This document shows, piece after piece, positions 8,619-18,406 of a stretch of DNA of 64,000 nucleotides; the first letter of the stretch is position 1, and every line of letters starts with the position of its first letter. Origin of the DNA: Veronia pacifica. Its GTDB lineage: Bacteria > Pseudomonadota > Gammaproteobacteria > Enterobacterales > Vibrionaceae. The DNA lies in the NCBI RefSeq assembly GCF_001707825.1, contig NZ_LYBM01000026.1:1-64000 (forward strand), given 5' to 3'. The notes under the pieces are model-generated. The model saw only the letters and a list, made by a program, of their open reading frames with translations, was not told the origin of the DNA and did no database searches. A program made the translations under genes and the position numbers.

Positions 8619-9938
8619 TCAGTTATCTCGCGAGTAAACCCGTCTGCCGAGTGAGTAAGTTTGTGATACCGCTCGGTCATCGCCCAATGTGGTAAGAACA
8701 AACAGCTTTTCTTCAATATTTTTACAGTGCTCCATCCTTGTTTTCATGAGCTCTGTCGCTTCAGGATCGATGACAACGAAATCCGCCTCTTTTCCGGGAA
8801 TGAAGTTGCCAATTTTGTCAGATAAATACAGCGCTTCAGCCCCACCCAAGGTGGCCTGATAGAGAGACTTTATCGGGTGCAGTTTGCAGCTTTGCATTTG
8901 CATTACCTTGTATGCCTCACCCATGGTGTGAATCATTGAAAAAGTAGTGCCTGCGCCGATATCAGTGCCAATTCCAACCCGGACGCCAATTTTTTCCACC
9001 TTCTCCAGAGGGAAAAGACCTGAGCCCAGAAACAAATTTGATGTCGGGCAGAAAGCGACTGCCGCTCCTGCTTCTGCCATGCGGTGGCACTGCTCATCGC
9101 AAAGGTGAACACCATGGGCAAAGACAGCCCTTGGTTTGACCAAACCGTGTTGATCATAGACATCGAGGTAGTTTTTACTTTCAGGGAAAAGCTCTTTTAC
9201 CCACGCAATTTCCTGCTTATTTTCAGATAAATGGGTATGTAAATAGACATCAGGATATTCGGCCAGCAATTTACCAGCCATCGCCAGTTGTTCATCTGAA
9301 CAGGTAGGGGCAAAGCGGGGAGTGACAGCGTAATGTAATCGGCCTTTGTTGTGCCATTTTTCAATCAGGTTTTTACTGTCTTGGTAGCCGGTTTCTGGGG
9401 TATCGGAGAGAGCCTCTGGTGCGTGTCGATCCATCAACACTTTTCCGCCAATCATGCGCAAATTACGCTTCTCGGCTTCCTGAAAAAAGACATCCACCGA
9501 TTCCGGATGCACGGTACCAAAGACCAGTGCTGTCGTGGTGCCATTCATCAACAGCTGATCAAAAAACTCAATTGCAACTTCTGATGCGTAGTCAACATCC
9601 GAAAAACGCATCTCCTCTGGGAAGGTATAGTTATTCAGCCAGTCAAGAAGTTGGTCGCCATAGGCACCGATGATTCTGGTTTGCGGATAGTGAATATGGG
9701 TATCAATAAATCCTGGAAGGATGAGTTGCCCGCGTAAATCAATAACGTTGAGGCTGGTAGGGAGCTGTTCAGATAACTCCCTGTAATGCCCTAGCGCCTC
9801 TATGTGGCCATCTTTGATAACTAACAGGCCATCCTCAAAGTATTGAAAACTGTTTTCAATACCCATGTGTGTCGGGTTGCCAATACTGTGTAAAACGGAT
9901 GCCCGGTATGCCTCTCGAGAAGACGCTTCATTGCTCAT
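8619..9938 (-). CDS. guaD: Guanine deaminase
   Basis: 439 residues, the usual length. It is a zinc amidohydrolase: HxH in PGFIDTHIHYPQ (about residues 77-89), HTHLSENKQE in the middle, the FAHGVHL block, and the metal-binding Asp in GIGTDIGAG. It deaminates guanine to xanthine and ammonia in the cytoplasm. Xanthine is then oxidised by XdhAB, whose genes lie directly upstream on the same strand (23 bp from xdhC). Guanine is probably imported by one of the NCS2 permeases in the locus. The family assignment is strong. Confidence 0.93.
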   Translation of the reverse strand: MSNEASSREAYRASVLHSIGNPTHMGIENSFQYFEDGLLVIKDGHIEALGHYRELSEQLPTSLNVIDLRGQLILPGFIDTHIHYPQTRIIGAYGDQLLDWLNNYTFPEEMRFSDVDYASEVAIEFFDQLLMNGTTTALVFGTVHPESVDVFFQEAEKRNLRMIGGKVLMDRHAPEALSDTPETGYQDSKNLIEKWHNKGRLHYAVTPRFAPTCSDEQLAMAGKLLAEYPDVYLHTHLSENKQEIAWVKELFPESKNYLDVYDQHGLVKPRAVFAHGVHLCDEQCHRMAEAGAAVAFCPTSNLFLGSGLFPLEKVEKIGVRVGIGTDIGAGTTFSMIHTMGEAYKVMQMQSCKLHPIKSLYQATLGGAEALYLSDKIGNFIPGKEADFVVIDPEATELMKTRMEHCKNIEEKLFVLTTLGDDRAVSQTYSLGRRVYSRDN

Positions 9939-9961
9939 TCTTTGCTTTCCTTGTTCTTTAT

Positions 9962-10819
9962 CTATGCCCGGGCTTTTTTGACATTGTTAGCTTTTGAAAG
10001 TGTCAGTGTGTTCTCAGCCATTTTATCGACATTTTGTGCTTTATTTTCAAGGGTCTGATAATACCCAATTAGCTCACCAGCGACTGATACAGCGATCTCA
10101 GACGGATGTTTACCTGCCACATTTGAAATACCAATAGGGCAGATCATGCTGTTAATCTGTTCAGGACTAAAATCACGTTGTTTCAAGCGATGTTCAAATC
10201 GCTTGCGTTTGGTTTCGGAGCCAATTACGCCAAAGTAGCGACTGTCGCCTTTTTTTAAGATTGCTTTGGTGAGCTCAAAATCCAGATGGTGATTATGGGT
10301 CATCACTAGGTAGAAGCCATTGGCTGCCAGTTCTGAGACCTCGGCGACCGGGTCATCAGTCACTTTGGTTTCAACATTCTCTGGCACATTGTCTGGAAAC
10401 TGCTCCTCGCGTTCGTCCACCCATATGATAGAAAAAGGCAGGCTAGCAAGTATTGGGACGAGTGCTTTGGCGACATGTCCCGCACCAAACAGCATCAGTG
10501 GATAGCGTTGTGGCATTATCGGCTCCAGACAAATTGATACCATGCCGCCACAGCATTGACCCAAGCTGGCACCGAGATTGAATCGTTCAATCTGCATTGA
10601 GCTGACCCTGTTCTCTAACATTTTGCGCGCAAGTTGTGTTGCCATATGTTCCAGGTGCCCACCACCAATTGTGTCAGTGATCCCGTCGGCTGTTACCAGC
10701 ATTTTGGTTCCGGCACTTCTGGGTACTGAGCCTTTTTCGTCGATAACAGTCACCAGCACACAGGGAACGGCTTCTTTCTCATATTTTGCCAGCGTATGTA
10801 TCCAGTCGTAATTTTGCAT
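9962..10819 (-). CDS. xdhC: Xanthine dehydrogenase accessory protein XdhC
   Basis: 285 residues of the XdhC/CoxI family. The N-terminal part has GSVPRSAGTKMLV and GGGHLEHMA; the middle CCGGMVSICLEP and the Rossmann-like LMLFGAGHVAKALVP are typical. XdhC binds molybdenum cofactor, protects its sulfuration and inserts it into XdhB. Its start overlaps the xdhB stop by one base (TGATG), so translation is coupled. It is followed by guaD. Confidence 0.93.
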   Translation of the reverse strand: MQNYDWIHTLAKYEKEAVPCVLVTVIDEKGSVPRSAGTKMLVTADGITDTIGGGHLEHMATQLARKMLENRVSSMQIERFNLGASLGQCCGGMVSICLEPIMPQRYPLMLFGAGHVAKALVPILASLPFSIIWVDEREEQFPDNVPENVETKVTDDPVAEVSELAANGFYLVMTHNHHLDFELTKAILKKGDSRYFGVIGSETKRKRFEHRLKQRDFSPEQINSMICPIGISNVAGKHPSEIAVSVAGELIGYYQTLENKAQNVDKMAENTLTLSKANNVKKARA

Positions 10820-13227
10820 CAGGCGGTCTCTCCCAATATTTTAGACTCGGAGACGTCGTCCTGAACCTTATGTTCACGGGCACGCTTAATCGCGAGATAT
10901 ACCTGCTCAGGTGTTGCGGGGGCGGGTAGGTAAGGGATCACGCCGTCATCAGCAATACTGACAATGGCATCTTTGATGGCGCTCCATACAGAGATGGCGA
11001 GCATAAAGGGAGGTTCACCGACAGCTTTAGAGTGAAATACGGTGTCCTCAGGGTTGGCACGATTCTCAACCAGTTTTACATTAAAAACTTCTGGGACGTC
11101 ATTCACTGCGGGTATTTTGTAAGTCGCGGGCCCTGCTGTTGCAAGACTGCCAGACTCATTCCATACCAGTTCTTCAGTGGTTAACCAACCCATACCCTGA
11201 ACGAACCCACCTTCGACCTGACCAATGTCGATAGCGGGATTCAACGCTGCACCGACATCATGCAAGACATCGACACGAAGTACCTTGTATTCGCCTGTGA
11301 GGGTATCAAGGATAACCTCAGAACAGGAGACTCCATAGGCAAAGTAGTAGAAGGGGCGGCCTCTGGCCTTTTTATGGTCATAGTGTATCTTTGGCGTACG
11401 GTAAAAACCCGTACTTGCCAGTGAGATTTGATTGAACCAACACAGCTCAGCAAAATCTGCAAAGGTCATTGTTGCCTGATCGCCTATAGATACAATGCCA
11501 TTGCTGAAAACGACATCTTCTTTATCGACCTTGTAATGGCTACTGGCAAAATCGACCATACGTTGCTTGATTGTCATGGCGGCATTCTGGGCTGCTTTAC
11601 CATTCAAATCCGTACCGGATGATGCTGCAGTTGGTGAGGTGTTGGGTGTTTTTTCTGTATTGGTAGCGGTGACGTTTATGGTGTCAATATCGACACTGAA
11701 GGTTTCAGCCACTATCTGAGCCACCTTAGTATGCAAGCCCTGGCCCATTTCTGTCCCACCGTGGTTCAGGCATATGCTGCCATCGGTATAGATAGTGACA
11801 AGAGCACCAGCCTGATTGAGGAAGGTGGCGGTAAATGAGATCCCGAACTTGACGGGTGTCAGTGAGATCCCTTTTTTGAGGATCGGATTTTGCTGATTGA
11901 AGGTCTTTATGTCTTCGCGACGTTTTTGATAATCACAACTTTGTTCCAGCTCCTCAGTCATTTCCTCCAGCAGGATATCTTCTACTTTCTGGAAATAGTG
12001 TGTTTCATCGCGACCATCGTGCTCGCTGTAGTAGTTGCGTTTTCTTACATCAAGCGGGTCTTTGCCGAGCTTGCAGGCAATATCATCCATGATGTGCTCG
12101 ATGGTCATCATACCCTGTGGGCCACCAAAGCCACGATAAGCGGTGTTTGATGCGGTATGTGTTTTTACGCAATGCCCGGTAATGGTGGCATTGTTAAGGT
12201 AATAGGCATTGTCGGAGTGAAACATTGCCCGGTCGACAATAGACCGGGAAAGATCGGTGGAATATCCAGCGTTGCCTGATACGACAATTTCTATCCCCTG
12301 AATGCGGCCGGTATCATCAAAACCTACCCGATACTGGTTATAAAAAGGGTGTCGTTTCCCTGTCATTATCATATCTTCCCGACGCGGCAGACGGAACTTA
12401 GTGGGGCGTCCGGTTTTGACTGAGATAACAGCAGCGATACAGGCAGGTGAAGCGGCCTGTGTTTCTTTACCGCCAAAACCCCCTCCCATCCGACGCATAT
12501 CAATCAGGACTTTGTGCATGGGCACTGCCAGCACGGAGGCGACAAGCTTCTGAACTTCGGTAGGGTTTTGTGTGGAGCAGTATACAATGACACCACCGTC
12601 TTCGGTTGGCACCACGCTGGACGCCTGTGTTTCCAAATAGAAGTGTTCCTGACCACCGATGTGAATGTCGCCTTTAAGAACATGCGGTGATGCTGCAATA
12701 GCTGCTTTTGCATCTCCTCGTTTTTGAGTATGGCTGTCAGTGACAAAAAACTCTTTTGCAAGAGATGCCTCGACATCAATTGCGGGCTGTAGGATTTCAT
12801 AGTCAACGACAGCGGCCATTGCCCCTTTTCTGGCGTTATCCAGTGAATCAGCGGCGACAGCAATAACGGGCTGACCCACAAAACTCACTTCGCCGTCAGC
12901 CAACATGGGATCGCCAGCTTCAACGGGACCGATATCCAATTCGCCCGGCACATCATCAGCCGTCAAGACATAGGCAACACCCGGAATATCGTAGCAAGGA
13001 CTTGTATCGATACGAGTCACTTTTGCATATGCATGAGGGCTGGTTAACGCGTAGACATGAAGTTGATTAGGGAACTCCTGTCTATCATCAATATATATCG
13101 CTTCGCCAGTGACATGCTTTGCAGCACTCTCATGCTTTACTGATTTCGCAACACCCGTGTTAAGCCCTGATTTGGCTTGTTCTAACATTTGTTCACGAGT
13201 CATTTCGGGAGCAGTTTTACGAGACAT
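10819..13227 (-). CDS. xdhB: Xanthine dehydrogenase, molybdopterin-binding subunit
   Basis: 802 residues, full length for the large subunit. It has the aldehyde oxidase/xanthine dehydrogenase a/b hammerhead at the N terminus (GEAIYIDDRQEFPNQLH), then the molybdopterin-binding domain with RMGGGFGGKE, the Arg-containing AYRGFGGPQG substrate-site block, and the C-terminal KAVGEPPFMLAISVWSAI containing the catalytic Glu. With XdhA it oxidises hypoxanthine to xanthine and xanthine to urate. It overlaps xdhA by 11 bp upstream and xdhC by 1 bp downstream, a tightly coupled operon. Confidence 0.95.
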   Translation of the reverse strand: MSRKTAPEMTREQMLEQAKSGLNTGVAKSVKHESAAKHVTGEAIYIDDRQEFPNQLHVYALTSPHAYAKVTRIDTSPCYDIPGVAYVLTADDVPGELDIGPVEAGDPMLADGEVSFVGQPVIAVAADSLDNARKGAMAAVVDYEILQPAIDVEASLAKEFFVTDSHTQKRGDAKAAIAASPHVLKGDIHIGGQEHFYLETQASSVVPTEDGGVIVYCSTQNPTEVQKLVASVLAVPMHKVLIDMRRMGGGFGGKETQAASPACIAAVISVKTGRPTKFRLPRREDMIMTGKRHPFYNQYRVGFDDTGRIQGIEIVVSGNAGYSTDLSRSIVDRAMFHSDNAYYLNNATITGHCVKTHTASNTAYRGFGGPQGMMTIEHIMDDIACKLGKDPLDVRKRNYYSEHDGRDETHYFQKVEDILLEEMTEELEQSCDYQKRREDIKTFNQQNPILKKGISLTPVKFGISFTATFLNQAGALVTIYTDGSICLNHGGTEMGQGLHTKVAQIVAETFSVDIDTINVTATNTEKTPNTSPTAASSGTDLNGKAAQNAAMTIKQRMVDFASSHYKVDKEDVVFSNGIVSIGDQATMTFADFAELCWFNQISLASTGFYRTPKIHYDHKKARGRPFYYFAYGVSCSEVILDTLTGEYKVLRVDVLHDVGAALNPAIDIGQVEGGFVQGMGWLTTEELVWNESGSLATAGPATYKIPAVNDVPEVFNVKLVENRANPEDTVFHSKAVGEPPFMLAISVWSAIKDAIVSIADDGVIPYLPAPATPEQVYLAIKRAREHKVQDDVSESKILGETA

Positions 13228-14677
13228 AACTGATCACCTCTATTTGTATATCTTGTTCAGCACTCTGATTTAGCCGTTGTTGTAAGTAAAACCGATAGAG
13301 CAGATTAGCTGCTGTTTCGATGCGATACTCCTTTGAGGCCCGGCAATCTGATATCGGCGAGAAGTCTGCCTCCAGTGCTGTCATGGCTTTTTGAATATTG
13401 ATTGCGTTAAAGACTTCACCGCGTAATGCTTGTTCTGCGAGTGTTGCCCGGGCGGGAACCGCCGCCATGCCTCCGTATGCAAGGCGAACATCGATGACAA
13501 CGTTATTTTCAATAGTGAAATTAAATGCGGCACATACCGCTGAGATATCATCATCAATGCGCTTAGAGACTTTGTGAGCCTGAAAAATCTGGTTGGCAGA
13601 AGGTTTTGGAATGCGTATTTGCTCGATAAACTCTGATACCTGCAATTCTGTTACCTTGTAACCTTTAAAGAAATCATCCAGTGAAATTTCACGTCTCTTG
13701 TTGCCCTTACGGAGAACAACACTGGCATTCAGAGCAATCAACAGAGGAGGGGAGTCACCGATGGGAGAGGCGTTGGCAACGTTACCACCGAGCGTTCCCT
13801 GATTTCTGACTTGTAGCGATGCAAAGCGATGGAGCAGTTTGCTGAAGTCAGGAAAATAGGGCTTGAGGATGTTGTGAACCTGAGTCAGCGACACATTGGC
13901 ACCGATTTCAATGTGAGTGTCTGTCTCGTTGACAGTTTTCATGTCGCTGACGTTACCCAAATGAACAAGTATGTCGATGTCACGATGAAACTGAGTCACT
14001 TCGAGTGCGAGATCAGTCCCACCTGCAACCATTTTTGCGTCAGGATGCGTAAGTAAAATATCGGCGAGTTGGTCGCTACTTGTTGGTATGAATGCGCTGT
14101 GCGACCTGTCTGTCAACTGACTGGGTTGGTCTGTTATCGCTAACAACTTCTCAACGACTTCGGTCTGGTATTCGGTGAACCTATCATGTAGTGCTTCTTC
14201 CTGACTGATTGACAGGGCAGCATCTACAATTGGCCTGTAACCTGTGCAGCGGCACAGGTTTCCTGCCAATGCTTCCTCTACATCCATTCTGTCTGCGTTA
14301 GGCGCATTTTTGGTGAGTGCGAACATCGACATAACAAAGCCGGGCGTGCAGAATCCGCATTGTGAACCGTGGTATTCAACCATCGCCTGTTGAACTGGAT
14401 GGAGTTGTTCGCCGGATTTTAAATCTTCGACAGTGATTAACTGCTTGCCTTGCAGCGAACCAATAAACGTCAGGCAAGCATTTACGCTCTGGTATGAAAG
14501 TTCTCCATTTTTGACCTCACCCAAGACGACGGTGCACGCACCACAATCTCCCGAGCCACAGCCTTCCTTGGTACCACTCTTGCCTGCTTGCTCACGCAAA
14601 TACTTCAATACTGTTGTATTCGGCGAGAGCTCACTCACTTCACGCATCTCTTGGTTTAGTAAAAAACGAATCACCAA
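13217..14677 (-). CDS. xdhA: Xanthine dehydrogenase, 2Fe-2S/FAD subunit
   Basis: 486 residues. Two [2Fe-2S] clusters are visible: C40, C45, C48 and C68 (plant-type, KEGCGSGDCGAC) and C107, C110, C142 and C144 (CGFC and LCRC). The FAD domain follows from about residue 190 (VAGGTDLAL, QGTLGGNVANASPIGDSPP). It passes electrons from the molybdenum site of XdhB through the clusters to FAD and NAD. It is the first gene of the minus-strand operon xdhA-xdhB-xdhC-guaD-ade. A RutR-like operator is centred about 70 bp before the start, pointing to control by the TetR regulator at 27339. Confidence 0.95.
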   Translation of the reverse strand: MVIRFLLNQEMREVSELSPNTTVLKYLREQAGKSGTKEGCGSGDCGACTVVLGEVKNGELSYQSVNACLTFIGSLQGKQLITVEDLKSGEQLHPVQQAMVEYHGSQCGFCTPGFVMSMFALTKNAPNADRMDVEEALAGNLCRCTGYRPIVDAALSISQEEALHDRFTEYQTEVVEKLLAITDQPSQLTDRSHSAFIPTSSDQLADILLTHPDAKMVAGGTDLALEVTQFHRDIDILVHLGNVSDMKTVNETDTHIEIGANVSLTQVHNILKPYFPDFSKLLHRFASLQVRNQGTLGGNVANASPIGDSPPLLIALNASVVLRKGNKRREISLDDFFKGYKVTELQVSEFIEQIRIPKPSANQIFQAHKVSKRIDDDISAVCAAFNFTIENNVVIDVRLAYGGMAAVPARATLAEQALRGEVFNAINIQKAMTALEADFSPISDCRASKEYRIETAANLLYRFYLQQRLNQSAEQDIQIEVISYVS

Positions 14678-15107
14678 ATTCTCCTTGATACATTCTGCGA
14701 CAAATTGTTAACCACTCAGCAACATTTAAACTCTAGAATTTATTGACCGAGCGGTCAATAAATTTTGTTAACCAACGGGGATTAAAAGTGAGACTAAGGA
14801 GGTGGCATTTACTTTTTTATTTATAAATCACAATAAATTCATTTATTTAAGATGATTAATAAATAACTGGTTTTTTTTGTGGGTTTGTTATTGATAAGGA
14901 TTTTGAGGAGGTTTTTGTGGTGTCAGTGTAAAGAGATCACAAGTTACTGAAGGCTATAAGGCCAGAGAAGGAATGTGGCGGCTACGGTTAATATTGGTTG
15001 AGTTAAATACCAGAATAGCCTTTTCAGCCACTGGTTTGTCAGTGATATATTTAGTGAATACTGGCGAAGCAGGGGTTGCCTCGCCCGAAGAGTCAAAAGT
15101 GTTATGA
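14678..15107. other. xdhA promoter region and gntR downstream region
   Basis: Non-coding. The part next to xdhA holds the 28-bp inverted repeat listed separately. The remainder, AT-rich near 14815-14900, shows no gene I can support. Confidence 0.6.
14737..14764. promoter_or_regulatory. Candidate RutR-type operator before xdhA
   Basis: Perfect inverted repeat with 13-bp arms, AATTTATTGACCG and CGGTCAATAAATT, around a 2-bp centre AG. Its core TTGACCGAGCGGTCAA matches the half-sites of the E. coli RutR operator (TTGACCA..TGGTCAA). A RutR-like TetR protein is encoded in the same locus (27339-27947), so binding by that protein is the natural inference. Confidence 0.75.
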
Positions 15108-15833
15108 CTACTTTTTATTCGTTACATTTGAGAACACAGTATGCAGGTCTTTACGAGGCTTCACTTCATTAAGGCGGAGCTTGGATTTGATATGGCTTAG
15201 GTGTTCAACCATCAAGTTTCTGGCGTGTTTTTCATCGCCTTCTTCAATTGCATCTACCAGCATTGTGTGTTCATCTAATGAACAGTTACTGGCTTTACTG
15301 GTCTCGTACAATGCAATAATGAGAGAGCACTGTGATACCAAGCTACGTTGAAAACTTAAGAGTGGCGGATTATTTGCCATCTCTGCCAGTTTTATGTGGA
15401 ACTCACCAGAGATTCGAATAGCGCGCCCTTGATCGCCCTCTAGGGTCGCCTTATCTTCCTCTATGATCATTGCCCGACATTCTTCAATCTGTTTCTTTGA
15501 GGCATGTTTGGTGGCTAACTCGATGATGGCCAATTCAAGTACTTCTCTTGCTTTGAGTATCTGATTGGCTTCTTCAACACTCGGCGAAGCGACAACAGAG
15601 CCTCTGTTAGGACGGGTAACTACCACCTGTTCTACCGATAGCCTCAACAGCGCGCGTCTGATTATGGTCCTACTCACACCAAAGATTTCTCCCAGCGCCT
15701 CTTCACTGAGCTTTGTGCCGGGTGGAAGCCGATGCTCTAAAATAGCATCGAATATGTGACCATAAACGATGTCATCCTGCGTACGTGACGATTGCTTCGT
15801 CGTCTTGATTTTTGTTTTCGATAATCCAGCCAT
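15108..15833 (-). CDS. GntR-family (FCD) transcriptional regulator
   Basis: 241 residues: an N-terminal GntR winged helix-turn-helix (about 22-88, LSEEALGEIFGVSRTIIRRALLRL and VVTRPNRGSVV), then the all-helical FCD effector domain (about 95-225) with the metal-binding Asp/His pattern (HIKLAEMANNPPL, DEHTMLVDAIEEGD). Position between the xdh operon and the uracil/xanthine permease gene makes it the likely local regulator of purine catabolism. Candidate target sites are the TTGTATACAA-like repeats found before gcl, puuE, uraH, the permease and this gene itself. The ligand is unknown; allantoin, urate or glyoxylate are plausible. The ATG lies 64 bp from a near match, so autoregulation is possible. 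Confidence 0.87.
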   Translation of the reverse strand: MAGLSKTKIKTTKQSSRTQDDIVYGHIFDAILEHRLPPGTKLSEEALGEIFGVSRTIIRRALLRLSVEQVVVTRPNRGSVVASPSVEEANQILKAREVLELAIIELATKHASKKQIEECRAMIIEEDKATLEGDQGRAIRISGEFHIKLAEMANNPPLLSFQRSLVSQCSLIIALYETSKASNCSLDEHTMLVDAIEEGDEKHARNLMVEHLSHIKSKLRLNEVKPRKDLHTVFSNVTNKK

Positions 15834-15942
15834 CTGCCCAACTTGTGTGGTAAACCATGTGCTCTTGATATGATGATGATGCCAGTTATTTATCTAAAAA
15901 GGCAAATTAATCACTCTAAACGCATACATTTTTTTTACCAAA

Positions 15943-15953
15943 TTGTATATCAA
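15943..15953. promoter_or_regulatory. Candidate GntR site before gntR
   Basis: TTGTATATCAA, an imperfect relative of the TTGTATACAA palindrome found elsewhere in the locus, about 110 bp upstream of the gntR start. It may serve autoregulation. Confidence 0.35.
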
Positions 15954-16592
15954 AAATAGCTATTTGTACTGTGGGTGAGTGAAAGTTTGATTAGAGTTTG
16001 ATTATTTACATTACATTTATTAACGCTCGGTGGCATGGGGTTGGTGAGCCAGTATCAAAAAATAAAATTGACTTGGCCTACTGTTTTTAACACTCGCTAT
16101 ATTCAAAGGCCATTGATGTAGCCAATGCGTCTGAAATATTCACCGAGTAGGTATATCTTTGCCCCGCTGTTTTCGTCTTTACTTCGCCTCAAAGCAAATT
16201 AGGTCCACCATCAAGTTTGTCGACACTTCACATTTATTCAATTTACAGGCGACATTATTTGAATTTCATCATGTTAAAAAAAACCTTTTAGTTGCAAACG
16301 TTCGGAATTCTCAAAAAAAACACAAATCTTTAACACTATGAAAAGTAATGGCTTTATTATTTATGCTCAATTATTTATTCGCCATCTGTCTTGCCTTTAT
16401 TTTTAGACTTCATTGCATGGAAAAATTATTAGCAATAACAGTTATTTATATAATTTTTTTGTATCAATTATATATAAAATAAGAAGCATAAAAATACAAA
16501 AAATGGATGTTTTATTGGTGAGTTTTTTCGTCGCTCATTTACAAATTAAGACCCTCTGTTGTCTCATTAATTAAACGATACCTCGAGAATAA

Positions 16593-16624
16593 TTGTATTC
16601 ACAAGCTATCATTATTGTATTCAA
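16593..16624. promoter_or_regulatory. Two candidate GntR sites before the permease
   Basis: TTGTATTC at 16593-16600 and TTGTATTCAA at 16615-16624, 22 bp (two helix turns) apart on the same face of the DNA. They resemble the TTGTATACAA sites before gcl and puuE. Confidence 0.45.
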
Positions 16625-16774
16625 TTTTAGAGGTTGGCATTCGACTTCATTTTTTAAAGAGTGCTGAGTCTTACGTATTTCTATCTGATGTAGCTACTTT
16701 GCATGCTAGATAGCAGTGGTTTGGCTCAATTTAATGTATTACCACTACAGCAACTGGCACAGGGAGGTTCACAC

Positions 16775-18118
16775 ATGAGTGACAATGATTCGTTAGTCGA
16801 TAAACTAAGAGATCCAGATTATACACCACCCCTTTCTCAAGCTATTCCCCTAGGGCTCCAACATTTACTCGCCATGTTCGTCGGCAATATCACACCAGCT
16901 ATTATTATCGCTGGTGCGGCTGGATTTGGTTATGGTTCGAACTCACCAGATTTCCACAATATGATTTACATGTTGCAGGTCTCTATGCTGTTTGCTGGCG
17001 TTGCCACATTATTTCAGACCATTGGTTTTGGCCCTATTGGTGCCAGGCTGCCTATTGTTCAGGGGACAAGTTTTGCTTTTGTTCCCATCCTTATCCCTAT
17101 CGTTGCGGGTAAGGGAGTAGACGCGATGGCAGTGGTCACAGGTGGCGTTATTGCTGGTGGCCTTTTCCATGCTGCACTTGCACCTTTGATCGGTAAGATA
17201 CGTTTTGCTCTTCCCCCTTTGGTTACCGGTCTGGTTGTCACAATGATTGGGTTAAGCCTGGTGCATGTGGGTATTCAGTATGCGGCAGGCGGTGTTCCAG
17301 CTGAAGGAACGGCGGAGTATGGGAGTGCACTGAACTGGACAGTAGCCATACTCGTGGTCGTTGTGACACTCGGTGTGAAGTTTCTGACCAAGGGCGTCAC
17401 GTCTGTTGCTGCAATCCTCATTGGGATGTTGGTTGGGTATGTGGTTGCGTGGTCATTCGGCATGGTGAGCTTTGCAAATGTAGGCAAAGCCGCCTATTTC
17501 TCAATCCCTAATCCCTTTCATTTCGGTATTGATTTTACGGTAGCGGCAATCGTAGGTTTTTGTTTGATGTCGTTTATATCAGCTATCGAAACGGTTGGTG
17601 ATGTGTCAGGTATTACTAAAGCGGGTGCGGACAGAGAGGCAACATCAGAAGAGATTCGTGGTGCAACTTATGCCGATGGTCTGGGTTCAGCTTTGTCTGG
17701 TGTGTTTGGCGCCTTACCAAATACTTCTTTCTCACAGAATGTCGGATTGATTGCATTGACTGGCATGATGAGTCGGGGTGTTGTCACTATCTGTGCGATA
17801 TTCTTGATTGTCGCCGGATTCGTACCAAAAGTAGGCGCGTTGATCACCACCATTCCAATTGAAGTGCTTGGCGGCAGTATTATTGTGATGTTCGGTATGA
17901 TAGTGGCCGCTGGTATTTCATTGCTGACAGAGGTGAATTGGAACCGAAGAAATATGGTTATCTTCGCTGTTTCTCTATCTATTGGCCTAGGTTTGCAGCA
18001 AGAGCCCGGAACACTTCAGTATGTGAACGATACTGTTAAGGTCTTCCTGACATCGGGTCTTCTCCCGGCGGCATTTCTTGCCATCATATTAAATCTGATT
18101 ATCCCCGAAGAAGCGTAA
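16775..18118 (+). CDS. NCS2 uracil/xanthine (urate) permease
   Basis: About 447 residues and hydrophobic throughout, with the roughly 14 membrane spans of the nucleobase:cation symporter-2 family. Family signatures: LGLQHLLAMFVGNITPAIII in the first span, QGTSFAFVPI, the SFISAIETVGDVSGI block with the substrate-binding Glu, and the ALPNTSFSQNVGLIALTG motif. It imports xanthine, uracil or urate with protons or sodium. I start at 16775 because GGGAGG precedes that ATG; a frame from 16703 is longer but lacks a ribosome site. Its position beside xdhABC and gntR argues for xanthine or urate rather than uracil. Candidate GntR sites lie upstream. Confidence 0.9.
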   Translation: MSDNDSLVDKLRDPDYTPPLSQAIPLGLQHLLAMFVGNITPAIIIAGAAGFGYGSNSPDFHNMIYMLQVSMLFAGVATLFQTIGFGPIGARLPIVQGTSFAFVPILIPIVAGKGVDAMAVVTGGVIAGGLFHAALAPLIGKIRFALPPLVTGLVVTMIGLSLVHVGIQYAAGGVPAEGTAEYGSALNWTVAILVVVVTLGVKFLTKGVTSVAAILIGMLVGYVVAWSFGMVSFANVGKAAYFSIPNPFHFGIDFTVAAIVGFCLMSFISAIETVGDVSGITKAGADREATSEEIRGATYADGLGSALSGVFGALPNTSFSQNVGLIALTGMMSRGVVTICAIFLIVAGFVPKVGALITTIPIEVLGGSIIVMFGMIVAAGISLLTEVNWNRRNMVIFAVSLSIGLGLQQEPGTLQYVNDTVKVFLTSGLLPAAFLAIILNLIIPEEA

Positions 18119-18406
18119 CTTGACCGTCCCTGTGAATTTACATTCATGGGGACACTCTCCTGACACTGTAAAAACCATCCTCTTCGAAAGCACGACGCAT
18201 AGAAATTTTCGCAGCGCAGTCTGATTTTACTCTTTCTCTTTTTAGAATTTTCGTTTGGCCTACTTTAAGATCCTATTAATTATGATTGCTTAGTCTAAAT
18301 AATGTGACTAATCGTCAAATTAAGATTAATTACTCTAACATGTGGTATTGTATTTTTGCGCTATTTCAAAAACAAGTAGAAATAATAATTAAAGGAATAT
18401 TGTCTT

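Larger units (their letters stand above)
15834..16774. other. Long intergenic control region between gntR and the permease
   Basis: About 940 bp without a supported gene, strongly AT-rich from 16240 to 16640. It contains a TTGTATATCAA site (15943-15953) near gntR and two TTGTATTC sites (16593-16624) before the permease. Its size and base composition suggest upstream regulation from both sides. Confidence 0.55.

Noticed and set aside
16159-16341. Short frame in the gntR-permease gap
   Set aside because: Lys/Phe-rich translation of AT-rich DNA, with no ribosome site or motif.
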